64,000 bases of DNA. Origin: Paenibacillus azoreducens. GTDB lineage: Bacteria; Bacillota; Bacilli; Paenibacillales; Paenibacillaceae. Made by a program: the position numbers and the translations under genes. The DNA is taken from positions 2,261,501 through 2,325,500 of the forward strand of contig NZ_AP025343.1 in NCBI RefSeq assembly GCF_021654775.1, read 5' to 3'. This document shows positions 1 to 8,595 of the stretch, piece by piece; within the stretch, counting starts at the first letter, position 1; each line of letters opens with the position of its first letter. Below the pieces are notes generated by a model, which saw nothing but the letters and a program-made list of their open reading frames with translations, was not told where the DNA came from and ran no database searches.

Positions 1-1016
1 ATCAGCAGCTCTTTGGCCGCATCGTAATCATCCGTGTGAATGATCGAAGACGAGGTATGAATGTAACGGGAGCAAATTCCGATCACGGTCGACGGTACGC
101 CGATACCGCTCAGATGAACTTGTCCGGCATCGGTTCCGCCCTGGGATACGAAATACTGATATTTGATCTTATGGGTGTCGGCCGTATCCTGAACGTATTC
201 AACAAGTCCGCGGTGGGTCAACATCGACGGGTCAAAAATGCGGAGCAGCACGCCTTGCCCGATATGGCCGAAGGAGCCTTTGTCTCCGGTCATGTCGTTA
301 GCCGCGCTCGCATCGAGAGCGAAAAAGATGTCGGGCTGAATCAGGTTGGCTGCGGTCCGGGCGCCGCGCAAACCCAGCTCTTCCTGAACGGTGGCGCCGC
401 AGTATAAAATATTCGGAAGTTTTTCCTTGTGAACCGCTTCAAGCAGTTCCACGGCCAGGCCGACACCGTAACGGTTGTCCCACGCTTTGGCCATAATTTT
501 CTTCGGATTGGCGAGCGGCGTAAAGTCGCAAATCGGTACGATTTGCTGTCCTGGCCGAATGCCGAAAGATTCCGCATCCTCGCGGTTATCCGCGCCTACA
601 TCCAAATACATCGTTTTGATGTCAACAGGTTTGTTGCGTTGCGATTCATCGAGCAGATGCGTAGGAATGGAGCCAACCACGCCGATGACCGGACCTTGAG
701 GCGTAATAATTTTCAGGCGCTGCGCCAGAACGGCTTGGCTCCACCATCCTCCGAGCGGCTGAAAGCGAATCATGCCGGTGTCGGAGATGCCTGTCACCAT
801 AAAACCGACCTCGTCAAAATGGCCGGCAACCATAACTTTAGGTCCTTGCTCATCACCCCGGAGCACACCGAAGAGGCTGCCGAGACGGTCCTGGACAAAC
901 TCATTCGTATATGGAGTTATCAATTCCTTTACATAATTGCGAAGTTCTTTTTCAAAGCCCGAAGCTGCGGGGAATTCCGTCAGCTTGCGGAACAGGTCCA
1001 TTGTTTTTTGTTCCAT
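1..1016 (-). CDS. M42 family metallopeptidase (glutamyl aminopeptidase / endoglucanase-like), C-terminus cut by window edge
   Basis: Reading the minus strand from the ATG at 1016 gives about 338 residues with the M42 aminopeptidase layout. Visible zinc-site segments are AGHFDEVG near the N-terminus, AWDNRYG and [10 protein letters not shown] in the middle, and FALDA and GGTDAG further on. These fit a cobalt/zinc aminopeptidase that forms large self-compartmentalised complexes and trims cytosolic peptides. The start is supported by AAAGGAGA a few bases upstream (minus strand). The stop lies beyond base 1, so the last few residues are missing. The family is clear; substrate specificity cannot be read from the sequence. 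Confidence 0.9.
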   Translation of the reverse strand, partial: MEQKTMDLFRKLTEFPAASGFEKELRNYVKELITPYTNEFVQDRLGSLFGVLRGDEQGPKVMVAGHFDEVGFMVTGISDTGMIRFQPLGGWWSQAVLAQRLKIITPQGPVIGVVGSIPTHLLDESQRNKPVDIKTMYLDVGADNREDAESFGIRPGQQIVPICDFTPLANPKKIMAKAWDNRYGVGLAVELLEAVHKEKLPNILYCGATVQEELGLRGARTAANLIQPDIFFALDASAANDMTGDKGSFGHIGQGVLLRIFDPSMLTHRGLVEYVQDTADTHKIKYQYFVSQGGTDAGQVHLSGIGVPSTVIGICSRYIHTSSSIIHTDDYDAAKELL

Positions 1017-1091
1017 GCTTTAATACGTCTCCTTTGCCGTTTCATTTCATCGTTTCGGTTTTATCACACCGCATTTGATGTTATCCATCCT

Positions 1092-1098
1092 ATAGTAT
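1092..1098 (-). promoter_or_regulatory. possible -10 element for the M42 peptidase gene
   Basis: The minus strand reads CATACTATAGG here, which contains a good -10 hexamer (TACTAT) about 75 bases upstream of the start codon. No convincing -35 at 17 bases was found; a TGGACA lies 19 bases upstream. CATACTA also matches a SigF/SigG -10, so the sigma factor is undecided. Confidence 0.25.
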
Positions 1099-1212
1099 GA
1101 ACGCCTTAAGTCGGATTGTCCATGATCCTGGGGGGGACGCACATTGTTTTTTTTTTCGAATACGATATATGTGGATGAACGTCCAGATCAGGTGCAGAAA
1201 GGAGCATCAACC

Positions 1213-1296
1213 ATGGAGTTCATGCATGCCAACAGAGAAATGATTTTGGTTATCGTGCTGTTTATTTTTCTTCTTATCGTACTGCTGTGTTTTTGA
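1213..1296 (+). CDS. 27-residue hydrophobic membrane peptide (YjcZ-like small sporulation protein?)
   Basis: This tiny ORF begins with ATG at 1213, eight or nine bases after a strong AAAGGAG at 1197-1203, and stops with TGA at 1294-1296. The product has a polar head (MEFMHANRE) followed by one stretch rich in I, L, V and F (about residues 10-27), enough for a single membrane helix. Its size, RBS quality and all-hydrophobic tail resemble the YjcZ/YhfH-type micro-proteins common in sporeformers, and it lies just upstream of spoVA genes. The family assignment is a guess; the reality of the ORF rests on the RBS and composition. Confidence 0.5.
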   Translation: MEFMHANREMILVIVLFIFLLIVLLCF

Positions 1297-1403
1297 ACGG
1301 GGAGTGGCGGCAATCGTTTTTCCCGCGGGCATTCCATTAAACAGCTGCCGAAGCAAAGATGCTATGGCGGCTGTTTGCCGTGAACGAACGACTCTTTTAT
1401 ACA

Positions 1404-1432
1404 TCATAATTTTGCAAAAAAACCACATAACA
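1404..1432 (+). promoter_or_regulatory. candidate SigG promoter for spoVAC-AD-AE
   Basis: TCATA at 1404-1408 and CATAACA at 1426-1432 are separated by 17 bases. This is close to the forespore SigG pattern (gHATR, 17-18 bases, CATnMTA), with one mismatch in each box. It lies about 50 bases before the spoVAC start. spoVA operons are SigG-controlled in B. subtilis, so position and target agree. Confidence 0.4.
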
Positions 1433-1485
1433 ATCCATTGCAAGACAAATAATGAAAAAGGAAAGAAGAAGAGGAGGTGCTGGCA

Positions 1486-1989
1486 TTGCCTGCAGGCGCA
1501 AAAAATAAGGGGGGACATTTCAGCCTGGACTCCCTGACGCACACGGAATATCAAGAGATTGCACAAAAGCATGAGCCGCCGCGCAGCATTTTCAAAAACT
1601 GCTTGTTGGCCTTTTTGTTCGGCGGCGGCATCTGCCTGCTCGGACAAGCTATTCAGCAAGGTTTCGTAGCCTGGTTCGATATGACGGTGAAGGAAGCCGC
1701 TAGTCCGACAGTTGCCGTGCTTATTATTATTTCCGTTATTTTGACCAGCTGTGGCGTATACGACAAAATCGCACAGATCGCGGGCGCTGGTACAGCAGTC
1801 CCGGTGACCGGGTTCGCCAACTCGATGTGCTCGGCAGCTTTGGAGCATAAAGCTGAAGGCTACGTGCTTGGGGTGGGTGCGAACATGTTTAAGCTGGCCG
1901 GATCCGTGATCGTTTTCGGCACCGTGGCAGCCTTTTTCGTCGGACTGGTGTACGCCGTCTTCGGGCTTGAGGGAGTGCATCATCCATGA
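1486..1989 (+). CDS. spoVAC: stage V sporulation protein AC (SpoVAC)
   Basis: The 167-residue membrane protein belongs to the SpoVA family, whose members form the inner-membrane channel that loads dipicolinic acid into the forespore and releases it at germination. Several hydrophobic segments are visible, with the family-typical stretch GAGTAVPVTGFANSM near the middle. I choose TTG at 1486 because GAGGAGG at 1471-1477 lies eight bases upstream; an in-frame GTG at 1477 overlaps that ribosome-binding site and is unlikely. The stop overlaps the spoVAD start (ATGA). No spoVAA/AB genes are nearby; AC-AD-AE is the minimal set seen in many sporeformers. Confidence 0.95.
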   Translation: MPAGAKNKGGHFSLDSLTHTEYQEIAQKHEPPRSIFKNCLLAFLFGGGICLLGQAIQQGFVAWFDMTVKEAASPTVAVLIIISVILTSCGVYDKIAQIAGAGTAVPVTGFANSMCSAALEHKAEGYVLGVGANMFKLAGSVIVFGTVAAFFVGLVYAVFGLEGVHHP

Positions 1990-2999
1990 GATTAAATGGC
2001 CAGACCTGGGAATTCACCTCGAAACCCGTCATCCTGTCTGCGGCGGCGGTGGTGGGTCCCGAAGAAGGCCAAGGGCCGCTTTCCACCGATTTTGACTATG
2101 TGTACGATAATATCGATATCAACGAAAAAACATGGGAGAAAGCTGAGCGCAGGCTTTTGGAGCAGGCGTCCCAGCTGGCTGTAGTCAAGGCGGAGCTCAC
2201 CAAGGATCAGATCCAATTTTATGTGGGCGGGGATCTGATGAACCAAATCATCAGCAGTACCTTTGCAGCCAGAACGCTGGGGGTTCCTTACTTGGGGGTT
2301 TTCGGAGCTTGCTCGACATCGATGGAAAGCCTTGCGCTCGCCGCGCTTCTCGTGGATACAGGGGCAGCGGAGCGTGTTCTGGCCGGAACGGCCAGCCATA
2401 ACTGCACGGCTGAAAAGCAGTTCCGTTATCCGACGGAATACGGCGCGCAGAAGCCGCCAACAGCGCAGTATACCGTGACGGGCGCGGGCTGCAGCGTTGT
2501 CGGCAAGAATGGAAAGGGGCCGGTCATTGCCAGGGCCACGATTGGCAGAGTCATGGATCTGGGGATCAAAGACCCGCTTAATATGGGCGCCGCGATGGCT
2601 CCGGCTGCAGCGGATACTATTGCCGCACATTTTCGCGATACAGGGCTTACCCCCGGGTATTATGACCTGGTTATTACCGGCGATCTGGCTTCCGTAGGCC
2701 TGCCTATTGCCAAAGAGCTGTTGCAAAAGGCGGGGGTTCATATGAATGGGACGGAGTTTACCGACTGCGGTTTGCTCATATACGATCTTCAGAATCAAAC
2801 CTACGTGAAAGCGGGCGGAAGCGGCTGCGGCTGCTCGGCTGTCGTTACTTACGGACATTTGCTGAAAAAACTGATTCATAAAGAACTAAAAAAGGTGCTT
2901 GTCGTGGCAACGGGGGCGCTGCTTTCTCCGCTTTCGTACCAACAGGGGGAAAGTATTCCCTGCATCGCCCATGCGGTAGCACTGGAAATGGAGGATTAG
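1986..2999 (+). CDS. spoVAD: stage V sporulation protein AD (SpoVAD), dipicolinate-binding subunit
   Basis: This 337-residue protein has the thiolase-like fold of SpoVAD, the peripheral subunit that binds dipicolinic acid and works with SpoVAC and SpoVAE(b) in DPA uptake. Recognisable segments are GVFGACSTSMESLALAAL (the thiolase nucleophile region, residues about 106-123), the Cys-rich GSGCGCSAVVTYGH and the C-terminal GALLSPLS. Its start overlaps the spoVAC stop by four bases, implying translational coupling, and only two bases separate it from spoVAE. Confidence 0.96.
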   Translation: MRLNGQTWEFTSKPVILSAAAVVGPEEGQGPLSTDFDYVYDNIDINEKTWEKAERRLLEQASQLAVVKAELTKDQIQFYVGGDLMNQIISSTFAARTLGVPYLGVFGACSTSMESLALAALLVDTGAAERVLAGTASHNCTAEKQFRYPTEYGAQKPPTAQYTVTGAGCSVVGKNGKGPVIARATIGRVMDLGIKDPLNMGAAMAPAAADTIAAHFRDTGLTPGYYDLVITGDLASVGLPIAKELLQKAGVHMNGTEFTDCGLLIYDLQNQTYVKAGGSGCGCSAVVTYGHLLKKLIHKELKKVLVVATGALLSPLSYQQGESIPCIAHAVALEMED

Positions 3000-3001
3000 A
3001 C

Positions 3002-3352
3002 ATGCAGTTTTTATGGGCATTTATCATTGGCGGGTTAATTTGCGTGATCGGGCAAATCATGATGGATGTGTTCAAACTGACCCCGGCGCATACGATGAGC
3101 ACGCTGGTTGTGGCAGGTGCGGTGGCGGACGGTTTTGGCTTATACGATCCCCTTGTGAAATTTGCCGGAGCCGGAGCATCGGTACCGATAACTAGTTTCG
3201 GTAGTTCCCTTGTTCACGGAGCGCTGCAGGAGCTTAAAAGGGACGGGTGGATCGGGATCGTCACCGGGATTTTCGAAGTAACCAGCGCGGGGATATCGGC
3301 GGCAATCATCTTCTCCTTTTTGGCCGCTTTGCTTGTCCGTCCACGTGGGTAA
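3002..3352 (+). CDS. spoVAE: stage V sporulation protein AE (SpoVAE)
   Basis: A 116-residue, four-helix membrane protein of the SpoVAE (SpoVAEb) family and the last gene of the trio. The segment KFAGAGASVPITSFGSSLVHG mirrors the GAGTAVPVTGFANSM motif in SpoVAC, as expected for these homologous channel subunits. It follows spoVAD by two bases. No spoVAEa, spoVAF or gerA-like gene follows; the next 400 bases are non-coding. Confidence 0.93.
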   Translation: MQFLWAFIIGGLICVIGQIMMDVFKLTPAHTMSTLVVAGAVADGFGLYDPLVKFAGAGASVPITSFGSSLVHGALQELKRDGWIGIVTGIFEVTSAGISAAIIFSFLAALLVRPRG

Positions 3353-3753
3353 GCCAAAACATTCCAGCATGCGGCAGAATCAGCGGGGCTGTCCAAAGGC
3401 AAAGATTTATGCCTGGGGAGAGCCTCTTTTGCATGAGCAAAAGCTGCAGCTGGTTCCCGATTTTTTTACAGAGAGAATCTGTTGAGGTATACTACGAATT
3501 TAGGAGTCTTGCACAATGTACTTCGCACGAATAAATCATGTACAATGTAAGATATATGTTTCTTAAGATCTCAGGAAGCATAAACTTCCGGGAAGAGCAT
3601 CCTGATACCGCAGGAAAAGCATCCCCTAAACGAGTCTGTCTTCTTACAGAGTCGGCGATGAACGTTTTTCATATCTCAAAATTTAACATTCATATTTTTG
3701 GTAAGCGATTCCAATTTATATGAAAATAGCATGTTACAAGGAGGCAAGGATCT
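3353..3753. other. intergenic region with a degenerate family-1 repeat
   Basis: No gene is visible in these 400 bases. The first half has a short CTTTTGCATGAGCAAAAG hairpin and no clear terminator. Near 3510-3548 the octamer ACAATGTA occurs twice. The second half (3559-3676) is a degenerate copy of double-hairpin repeat family 1. No firm promoter for the moxR operon was found. Confidence 0.5.
3559..3676 (-). repeat. double-hairpin repeat family 1, copy A (degenerate)
   Basis: Read on the minus strand, this matches the copies at 23779, 24016, 58727 and 58840. It has the GAAAAACGTTC...CTTTTCCTGC first hairpin, a second stem pairing TATCAGGA with TCCTGAGAT, and the conserved loop core GGAAGTTTATGC. 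It is the most diverged of the five copies. Confidence 0.65.
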
Positions 3754-4710
3754 ATGCCCGTAAGCAGCGAATCCCTGCAAACCGTTTCAGCCATAAGAAC
3801 CAATCTTGAATCCTGCATTTTAGGCAAAAGCTTTGAAATCCAGCTACTGCTTACAGCACTTCTTGCAGAAGGGCATATCCTGATCGAAGACGTGCCAGGT
3901 ACAGGCAAAACCCAAATGATCAAAGCGCTGGCCAAGTCCATGAACGGCGATTACCGCCGGGTTCAGTGCAATCCTGATATTCTTCCGAGCGATATAACGG
4001 GCGTATCCGTATTCCATCCGCGCGAAGAACGTTTCTTTTTCCGTCCGGGTCCGGTTATGACCAATATTTTGCTGGCGGATGAAATCAACCGCGCCACGAC
4101 AAAAACGCAATCGGCGCTGCTTGAAGTGATGGAAGAACGGAATGTGACGGTGGATGGAGAGACATACGAGCTGCCCAAGCCTTTTATGCTTTGCGCCACC
4201 CAGAATCCGATTGATTTCGAGGGAACCTATATGCTTCCGGAAGCCCAGCTAGACCGTTTCATGATGAAGATCAGCATGGGTTACCCTGACGCCGCAACCG
4301 AGAGAAACCTTCTCCGGCAGCACAAAACGGGGCAGCCCGTCGACCAGCTCCAACCTGTGGCGAATATGCATCAGATTGCGGAAATGCAGAAAGAAATCCG
4401 GAATATTTTCATCGATGACGCCGTAACCGACTATTTGCTGAAAATCGTTCGCGCGACCAGGCAGCATCCGGCCGTTCTTCTTGGAGCCAGCCCGCGTGCA
4501 TCCCTGTCTCTGATGATGGCCGGCAAGGCTTACGCGTTTATTCAGCAGCGGGACTATGTGCTGCCAGATGATATCAAAATACTTTCTCCGTATGTTCTAT
4601 CACACCGGATCGTTATGCGGCCGGAATCCCGGCTGGATAACGTGAATGCGGAGTCCGTCGTTAAGAATATTTTGCAGCAGGTTCATGTGCCTGTAGCTCT
4701 GGAGCGCTAA
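3754..4710 (+). CDS. MoxR-family AAA+ ATPase
   Basis: A 318-residue AAA+ ATPase. Walker A is DVPGTGKTQMIKAL (about residues 47-60), Walker B is LLADEINRATTKTQSALLEVMEE, sensor 1 is CATQNP, and the C-terminal lid has SPRASLSLM. MoxR proteins act as chaperones that insert metal or mature partner proteins, usually encoded next to DUF58 and transglutaminase genes exactly as here. The start follows CAAGGAGGCAAGGATCT. Only five bases separate it from the DUF58 gene. The target of this operon is unknown. Confidence 0.92.
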   Translation: MPVSSESLQTVSAIRTNLESCILGKSFEIQLLLTALLAEGHILIEDVPGTGKTQMIKALAKSMNGDYRRVQCNPDILPSDITGVSVFHPREERFFFRPGPVMTNILLADEINRATTKTQSALLEVMEERNVTVDGETYELPKPFMLCATQNPIDFEGTYMLPEAQLDRFMMKISMGYPDAATERNLLRQHKTGQPVDQLQPVANMHQIAEMQKEIRNIFIDDAVTDYLLKIVRATRQHPAVLLGASPRASLSLMMAGKAYAFIQQRDYVLPDDIKILSPYVLSHRIVMRPESRLDNVNAESVVKNILQQVHVPVALER

Positions 4711-4715
4711 AGACC

Positions 4716-5957
4716 ATGGTAACGCTGCCGAAGACAATCAAATCGATGCTGCAAAATCCCCGCTTTTGGGCTGTGCTTGCAGTGTGGACTGTCGGCCTGC
4801 TGTTCGTTTTGTTTCAAGGAGGCAAAACAGCATTGATGCTGCTTATGATGATCAGCGTTCTGGCCGTTTATTTGTTAGCCGGCGGACTGGGAGGCATCCG
4901 GCGCGTCCGCGGCGAGCGCAGTCTCTCGGCTTCGCTGGAGCAAGCAGAAGCGCTGCGTGCAGGGGAGCAGGTGAAGGTGAACCTGCGTTTTTCCGTACCT
5001 GGATTTCTTCCGATGCCATACGTCATTATCCGTGAGGTTATGAAACGGCATAACGGTGAGACATGGTCGTTTGAGGAAAGCGTGGTCCCCGATTTGCGAG
5101 GCAGCGGCGAAATTATGTTCCAAACGCCGCCGCTAGAACGCGGGAGATACTTTTTTACTAAAACGGAATGCGTAACGGAAGATATTTTCGGGTTCGTCGA
5201 ACATAAAGGAACTTTCCATGTCCCCGGGCAGTTTAGGGTATTACCGCGAACGATCCCGATTCCCGGCTGGAAGATCATCGATAAAAATTCACGCTTAGCG
5301 GGCCCGCAGAGGGTAGCCGCTTCGCGCAGGGAAACAACGCAAATCAACGGTGTCAGAGATTATGTCTACGGGGACCGGATCTCGCGGATCCACTGGAATG
5401 CGACAGCCAGAACGGGTTCCTGGAAGTCCAAGGAGTTCGAGTATGACTCCATACCCAAAATCATGATCGTCCTCGACGCCATATCGGGGCATTATTCCTC
5501 GGACAAGCAATTTGAACTGGCTGTTTCGACCGCAGCCTCGCTGATCAATTATGCTTCGCGCGAACGGCTGTGCATTGGGCTCGCGACTGTGGGGGAACAA
5601 CTCAAGCTGTTTGCCCCGAGCGAAAACTACAATGATCGCGAGCGGATGATGCATCATCTGGTCGATGTGACGGCGGACGGCTTTGGTGATTTGCTGCCGA
5701 AGCTGGAGAAGGGCGGGAGCTTCATTCCTTCCGGCTGCTTGTTTGTCCTGGTTAGCCCGGGAAGCGGCAGCAATACGCTGGAGCTGCTGCGATGGGCCGA
5801 TATGCGCGGATATACCCCCTCTCATATTTTGGTGGGAACATCCGGCAATCATGATAAGCAGGCCTGGGTTTCCATGCTGAAGGCACGCGGGACTTTCAGC
5901 TGCGCGGTTAAGGATCTGCATGAATTGCCGGCAGCTTTGGGAGGAGGAATGCCATGA
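4716..5957 (+). CDS. DUF58 domain protein (MoxR partner)
   Basis: The 413-residue protein starts with a basic segment and two adjacent hydrophobic helices (about residues 15-55). A beta-rich region follows, then a DUF58 domain with the signature REYVYGD-like segment NGVRDYVYGDRISRIHWNAT near residues 211-230 and a von Willebrand A-like fold after it. DUF58 proteins are membrane-anchored partners of MoxR ATPases. The stop overlaps the next start (ATGCCATGA region), so the three genes are coupled. Confidence 0.9.
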   Translation: MVTLPKTIKSMLQNPRFWAVLAVWTVGLLFVLFQGGKTALMLLMMISVLAVYLLAGGLGGIRRVRGERSLSASLEQAEALRAGEQVKVNLRFSVPGFLPMPYVIIREVMKRHNGETWSFEESVVPDLRGSGEIMFQTPPLERGRYFFTKTECVTEDIFGFVEHKGTFHVPGQFRVLPRTIPIPGWKIIDKNSRLAGPQRVAASRRETTQINGVRDYVYGDRISRIHWNATARTGSWKSKEFEYDSIPKIMIVLDAISGHYSSDKQFELAVSTAASLINYASRERLCIGLATVGEQLKLFAPSENYNDRERMMHHLVDVTADGFGDLLPKLEKGGSFIPSGCLFVLVSPGSGSNTLELLRWADMRGYTPSHILVGTSGNHDKQAWVSMLKARGTFSCAVKDLHELPAALGGGMP

Positions 5958-8188
5958 AGACCTGGTTTTCTTATTTTAGAAATTCGCTTTTTTATTCGTT
6001 ATCCATTTTCTGGATTTGGATTATGGGTCTGCAGTGGATTTCTTTTATGGATTTTACGTGGTACGAAGAGACGAAAGCAATCGCTTTGTTTGTCATCACT
6101 TTAGTCACCGTATGTGAGATCGTGCTGCCAATCAAACGCGTCTACCGGATGATTCTGGAGGGCGCTGCCGTCTTTTACATCATATATAGGGAACTCCTCA
6201 ATTATTGGGTTTATACGCCTTCGGGGGCAATGGCAAACCGCATTCAGCAATATATTGAAAATCTTTCACCTTATATTTGGATCGCTTTAGGAGCCTGGTT
6301 TCTCATGCTGATTAGCCCCCTTCTTGTCAGCACGAAGCGCAGGATCCTCCTCTTTTCAGGGATGAATGTGATCGCTTTTTGCATTTTTGATTCTTTCACG
6401 CCGATCGATCTGTGGCGCGAGGTTGCCTGGACGGTTTTTGCGGCACTCGGTTGGCTCGTAAGCGAGCATCTCCGCCGCTTTCAATCGCGGTTCCCGGCAG
6501 GTTGGAGGAGGCTGCGGAAATATCCGCTTAAAATTTTGATTCATGCCGCTGTCTTGTTTACCGTTATTTTCGTAGCCGGCGTCAATATGCCGACGGTATC
6601 GCCGGTATTGACCGATCCATACACCGCTTGGGTGGGGGGCTCGGGAGGCACCTTCTCCAATGGTGCGGATGTAAGCGGCGAATTGAAGTCTGCCAAACCA
6701 GCCAGCACTTCCGGATACAGCCGTAATGACAATCATTTGGGCGCAGGGTTTGATTTTGACTATTCGCCCGTCATGTCGGTGAAATCCGACCAGCGCAGTT
6801 ACTGGCGTGGTGAAAGCAGAAAGGTATACTCCGGAAGCGGCTGGTCCGACTCCGGAGGCGGCGATCTCAAAGAAGTGGATGCGGGTTCTGTGCTGCATAG
6901 CAGCGATCCCCCTGCGGCGGGAGGATCGGAAACGCTGGAGCAGACTGTTACCATGCTGAACGATAACGTATATCCTGTTCTGTTCGGTGCTTTTCATGTA
7001 ACTGAAATCAAGGAGATTGATAATGCGGAGGGGGGCAGCCTTTTATGGGATCAAAGCCAATCCGCACTGCGCTGGAATGCTGATCCCAAGCATCCGCAGT
7101 ACCCGAAGACATATACGGTCGTGTCGGAGCTTCCCGTCATTCCGGAAGACGAGATCCGCGGCAAAACGTTCAAAGATTTGTACGGCAAAGGCAAACATGA
7201 TGTGGACGAAGAATATTTGCAAATCCCTAAGGATTTCCCGGAGCGCACGCGCAAGCTGGCTGAACAAGTGACTTCCACTGCAAAAACGCCGTATGAAAAA
7301 ATAGGATTGCTGCAAAACTACTTAATAAATAACTTCAAATATACAAACTCGCCAGATCTCTCCAAAAAAAACAGCAGTGATTTCGTTGACAGCTTCCTTT
7401 TTGAAGTGAAGGAGGGCTACTGCGATTATTTCTCGACATCGATGGTGATGATGGCCAGGTCGCTGAATATTCCGGCCCGTTGGGTTAAGGGCTATGCGCC
7501 GGGCCAACAGCAAATGGAACCTGATGCGATGCAGCAATTAGGCGGAAATGCACCTGATTCAGACACATACACCATCACCAACGCAGATGCCCACTCTTGG
7601 GCCGAAGTCTATTTTGGGCAGTATGGCTGGGTGCCCGTCGAGGCTACGCCGGGCTTCAATATGCCGCTGCTGACCCATCAGGGAGACAGCGAGCCCGTCA
7701 CTGTACCGGAAGTGGAAGAGGAGCCGCAGCCGGAAGAGCAGACGAAAAGTCCGGTTATGGATGCAGGGAGTAAGGAGTTTAGTCTTTCCCGCGCGGCTGT
7801 GGGCTGGATTACGGCTCTTTGCGTTACTGCGCTAGCGGCATACGCTCTGTGGTATTACCGGATTCCTTTACGGTTCCTTCTTGTCGGGGTCCGGAAGGGG
7901 CAAAAGCTGACTGCCGACCAAAAAGTAATCGTCATGACAGAACGGTGGCTGCGTGTAATGAAGCGCAAGCGCATTTACCGAAGTCCGCATGAAACGCTGC
8001 GTGAATCGGTGGGCAGATGGAACCGGGAGCGGCCGGCCCTTGCTCCTTCCCTGAATGCGCTGCTCATGCTGTTCGAAAAAGCAAGGTACAGTCCCGCATC
8101 CATATCGGAAGCCGAATGGAGAACCGTATACGCCCACAGCCGAGAGCTGCGGGCAGCCTTGAAACATGGGGATGATCAGGCGGCATAA
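5954..8188 (+). CDS. membrane-anchored transglutaminase-like protein (TgpA/YebA type)
   Basis: 744 residues. The N-terminus has five or six membrane helices (to about residue 215). An external region follows with a transglutaminase core: VKEGYCDYFSTSMVMMAR (Cys around 484), NADAHSWAEVYF (His) and WVPVEATPGF (Asp/Glu). A further helix near residues 612-635 and a cytosolic DUF4129-like tail complete it. This matches the third member of MoxR-DUF58-transglutaminase operons. The catalytic Cys-His-acid trio appears intact. The biological substrate is not known; a wall or surface protein is plausible. Confidence 0.9.
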   Translation: MKTWFSYFRNSLFYSLSIFWIWIMGLQWISFMDFTWYEETKAIALFVITLVTVCEIVLPIKRVYRMILEGAAVFYIIYRELLNYWVYTPSGAMANRIQQYIENLSPYIWIALGAWFLMLISPLLVSTKRRILLFSGMNVIAFCIFDSFTPIDLWREVAWTVFAALGWLVSEHLRRFQSRFPAGWRRLRKYPLKILIHAAVLFTVIFVAGVNMPTVSPVLTDPYTAWVGGSGGTFSNGADVSGELKSAKPASTSGYSRNDNHLGAGFDFDYSPVMSVKSDQRSYWRGESRKVYSGSGWSDSGGGDLKEVDAGSVLHSSDPPAAGGSETLEQTVTMLNDNVYPVLFGAFHVTEIKEIDNAEGGSLLWDQSQSALRWNADPKHPQYPKTYTVVSELPVIPEDEIRGKTFKDLYGKGKHDVDEEYLQIPKDFPERTRKLAEQVTSTAKTPYEKIGLLQNYLINNFKYTNSPDLSKKNSSDFVDSFLFEVKEGYCDYFSTSMVMMARSLNIPARWVKGYAPGQQQMEPDAMQQLGGNAPDSDTYTITNADAHSWAEVYFGQYGWVPVEATPGFNMPLLTHQGDSEPVTVPEVEEEPQPEEQTKSPVMDAGSKEFSLSRAAVGWITALCVTALAAYALWYYRIPLRFLLVGVRKGQKLTADQKVIVMTERWLRVMKRKRIYRSPHETLRESVGRWNRERPALAPSLNALLMLFEKARYSPASISEAEWRTVYAHSRELRAALKHGDDQAA

Positions 8189-8199
8189 CCCGTGATCTT

Positions 8200-8230
8200 G
8201 CCCGGCGCCTTTCGGCCCGGGCGTTTTTTT
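8200..8230 (+). terminator. Rho-independent terminator of the moxR operon
   Basis: GCCCGG and CCGGGC arms flank a short loop and are followed by seven T residues, 12 bases after the transglutaminase stop codon. Confidence 0.8.
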
Positions 8231-8236
8231 CAGATT

Positions 8237-8300
8237 GGGGGTCCCCGCAAAGTATTTGGAATAAGTATCGAAGCATAGGCCTCACTTTGTGGGGTTATGT
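8237..8300 (+). repeat. hairpin repeat family 2, copy 1
   Basis: Begins GGGGGTCCCCGCAAAGT and ends ACTTTGTGGGGTTAT; the arms CCCCGCAAAGT and ACTTTGTGGGG pair. It is nearly identical, loop included, to 27777-27840 and 53315-53378. It follows an operon terminator. Confidence 0.85.
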
Positions 8301-8302
8301 TG

Positions 8303-8430
8303 GGGGGGCCCCGCAAAGGAATCGGAATAAGCTCCAAAGGCCACATGTCACTCCGTACTTTTGCTTCGCAAAAGCGCCCTCTGTTGAGAGGCGTCGGACA
8401 TCTTTCCGATACTATTTGCGGGGGTATTTT
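8303..8430 (+). repeat. hairpin repeat family 2, enlarged variant
   Basis: It starts CCCCGCAAAGGAATCGGAATAA, like family 2, and ends CTATTTGCGGGGGTATTTT, so the outer arms still pair. The loop is about twice as long and holds an inner hairpin (CTTTTGCTTCGCAAAAG) and a GTCGGACATCTTTCCGAT stem. It lies directly next to copy 1. Confidence 0.6.
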
Positions 8431-8537
8431 AGTTCCTGATAAGGGGGCCGGGCAGTTGATGAATACCGGAATTTCCGGAACCCCGAATCCATGAATATGG
8501 CGACTGAATTCTATGGAATGATATTGCTGGACGTTCT

Positions 8538-8566
8538 TTTACTAACCACGTAGATTATGGTATAGT
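8538..8566 (+). promoter_or_regulatory. SigA-type promoter of the yqeG operon
   Basis: TTTACT (8538-8543), 17 bases, TATAGT (8561-8566). The expected transcript would start near 8573 and reach the yqeG RBS within ten bases. Confidence 0.6.
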
Positions 8567-8595
8567 TTGTCCTATGAAACTGAGGTGACAACAAT

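Larger units (their letters stand above)
8189..8595. other. intergenic region holding terminator, two family-2 hairpins and the yqeG promoter
   Basis: No gene is visible. In order it holds the operon terminator, a family-2 repeat (8237-8300), a longer relative of it (8303-8430), about 100 unremarkable bases, and the yqeG promoter at 8538-8566. A 65-codon open frame at 8297-8494 is only the repeat being read through. Confidence 0.6.

Noticed and set aside
429..1100. 223-codon plus-strand frame over the M42 gene
   Set aside because: The minus-strand M42 peptidase explains this DNA, with intact metal-site motifs and an RBS.
1207..1983. 258-codon minus-strand frame opposite spoVAC
   Set aside because: Low-complexity His/Gln-rich antisense product; spoVAC is a clear family match on the other strand.
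8297..8494. 65-codon frame between the transglutaminase and yqeG
   Set aside because: It consists of the family-2 hairpin DNA; no RBS and no protein-like pattern.
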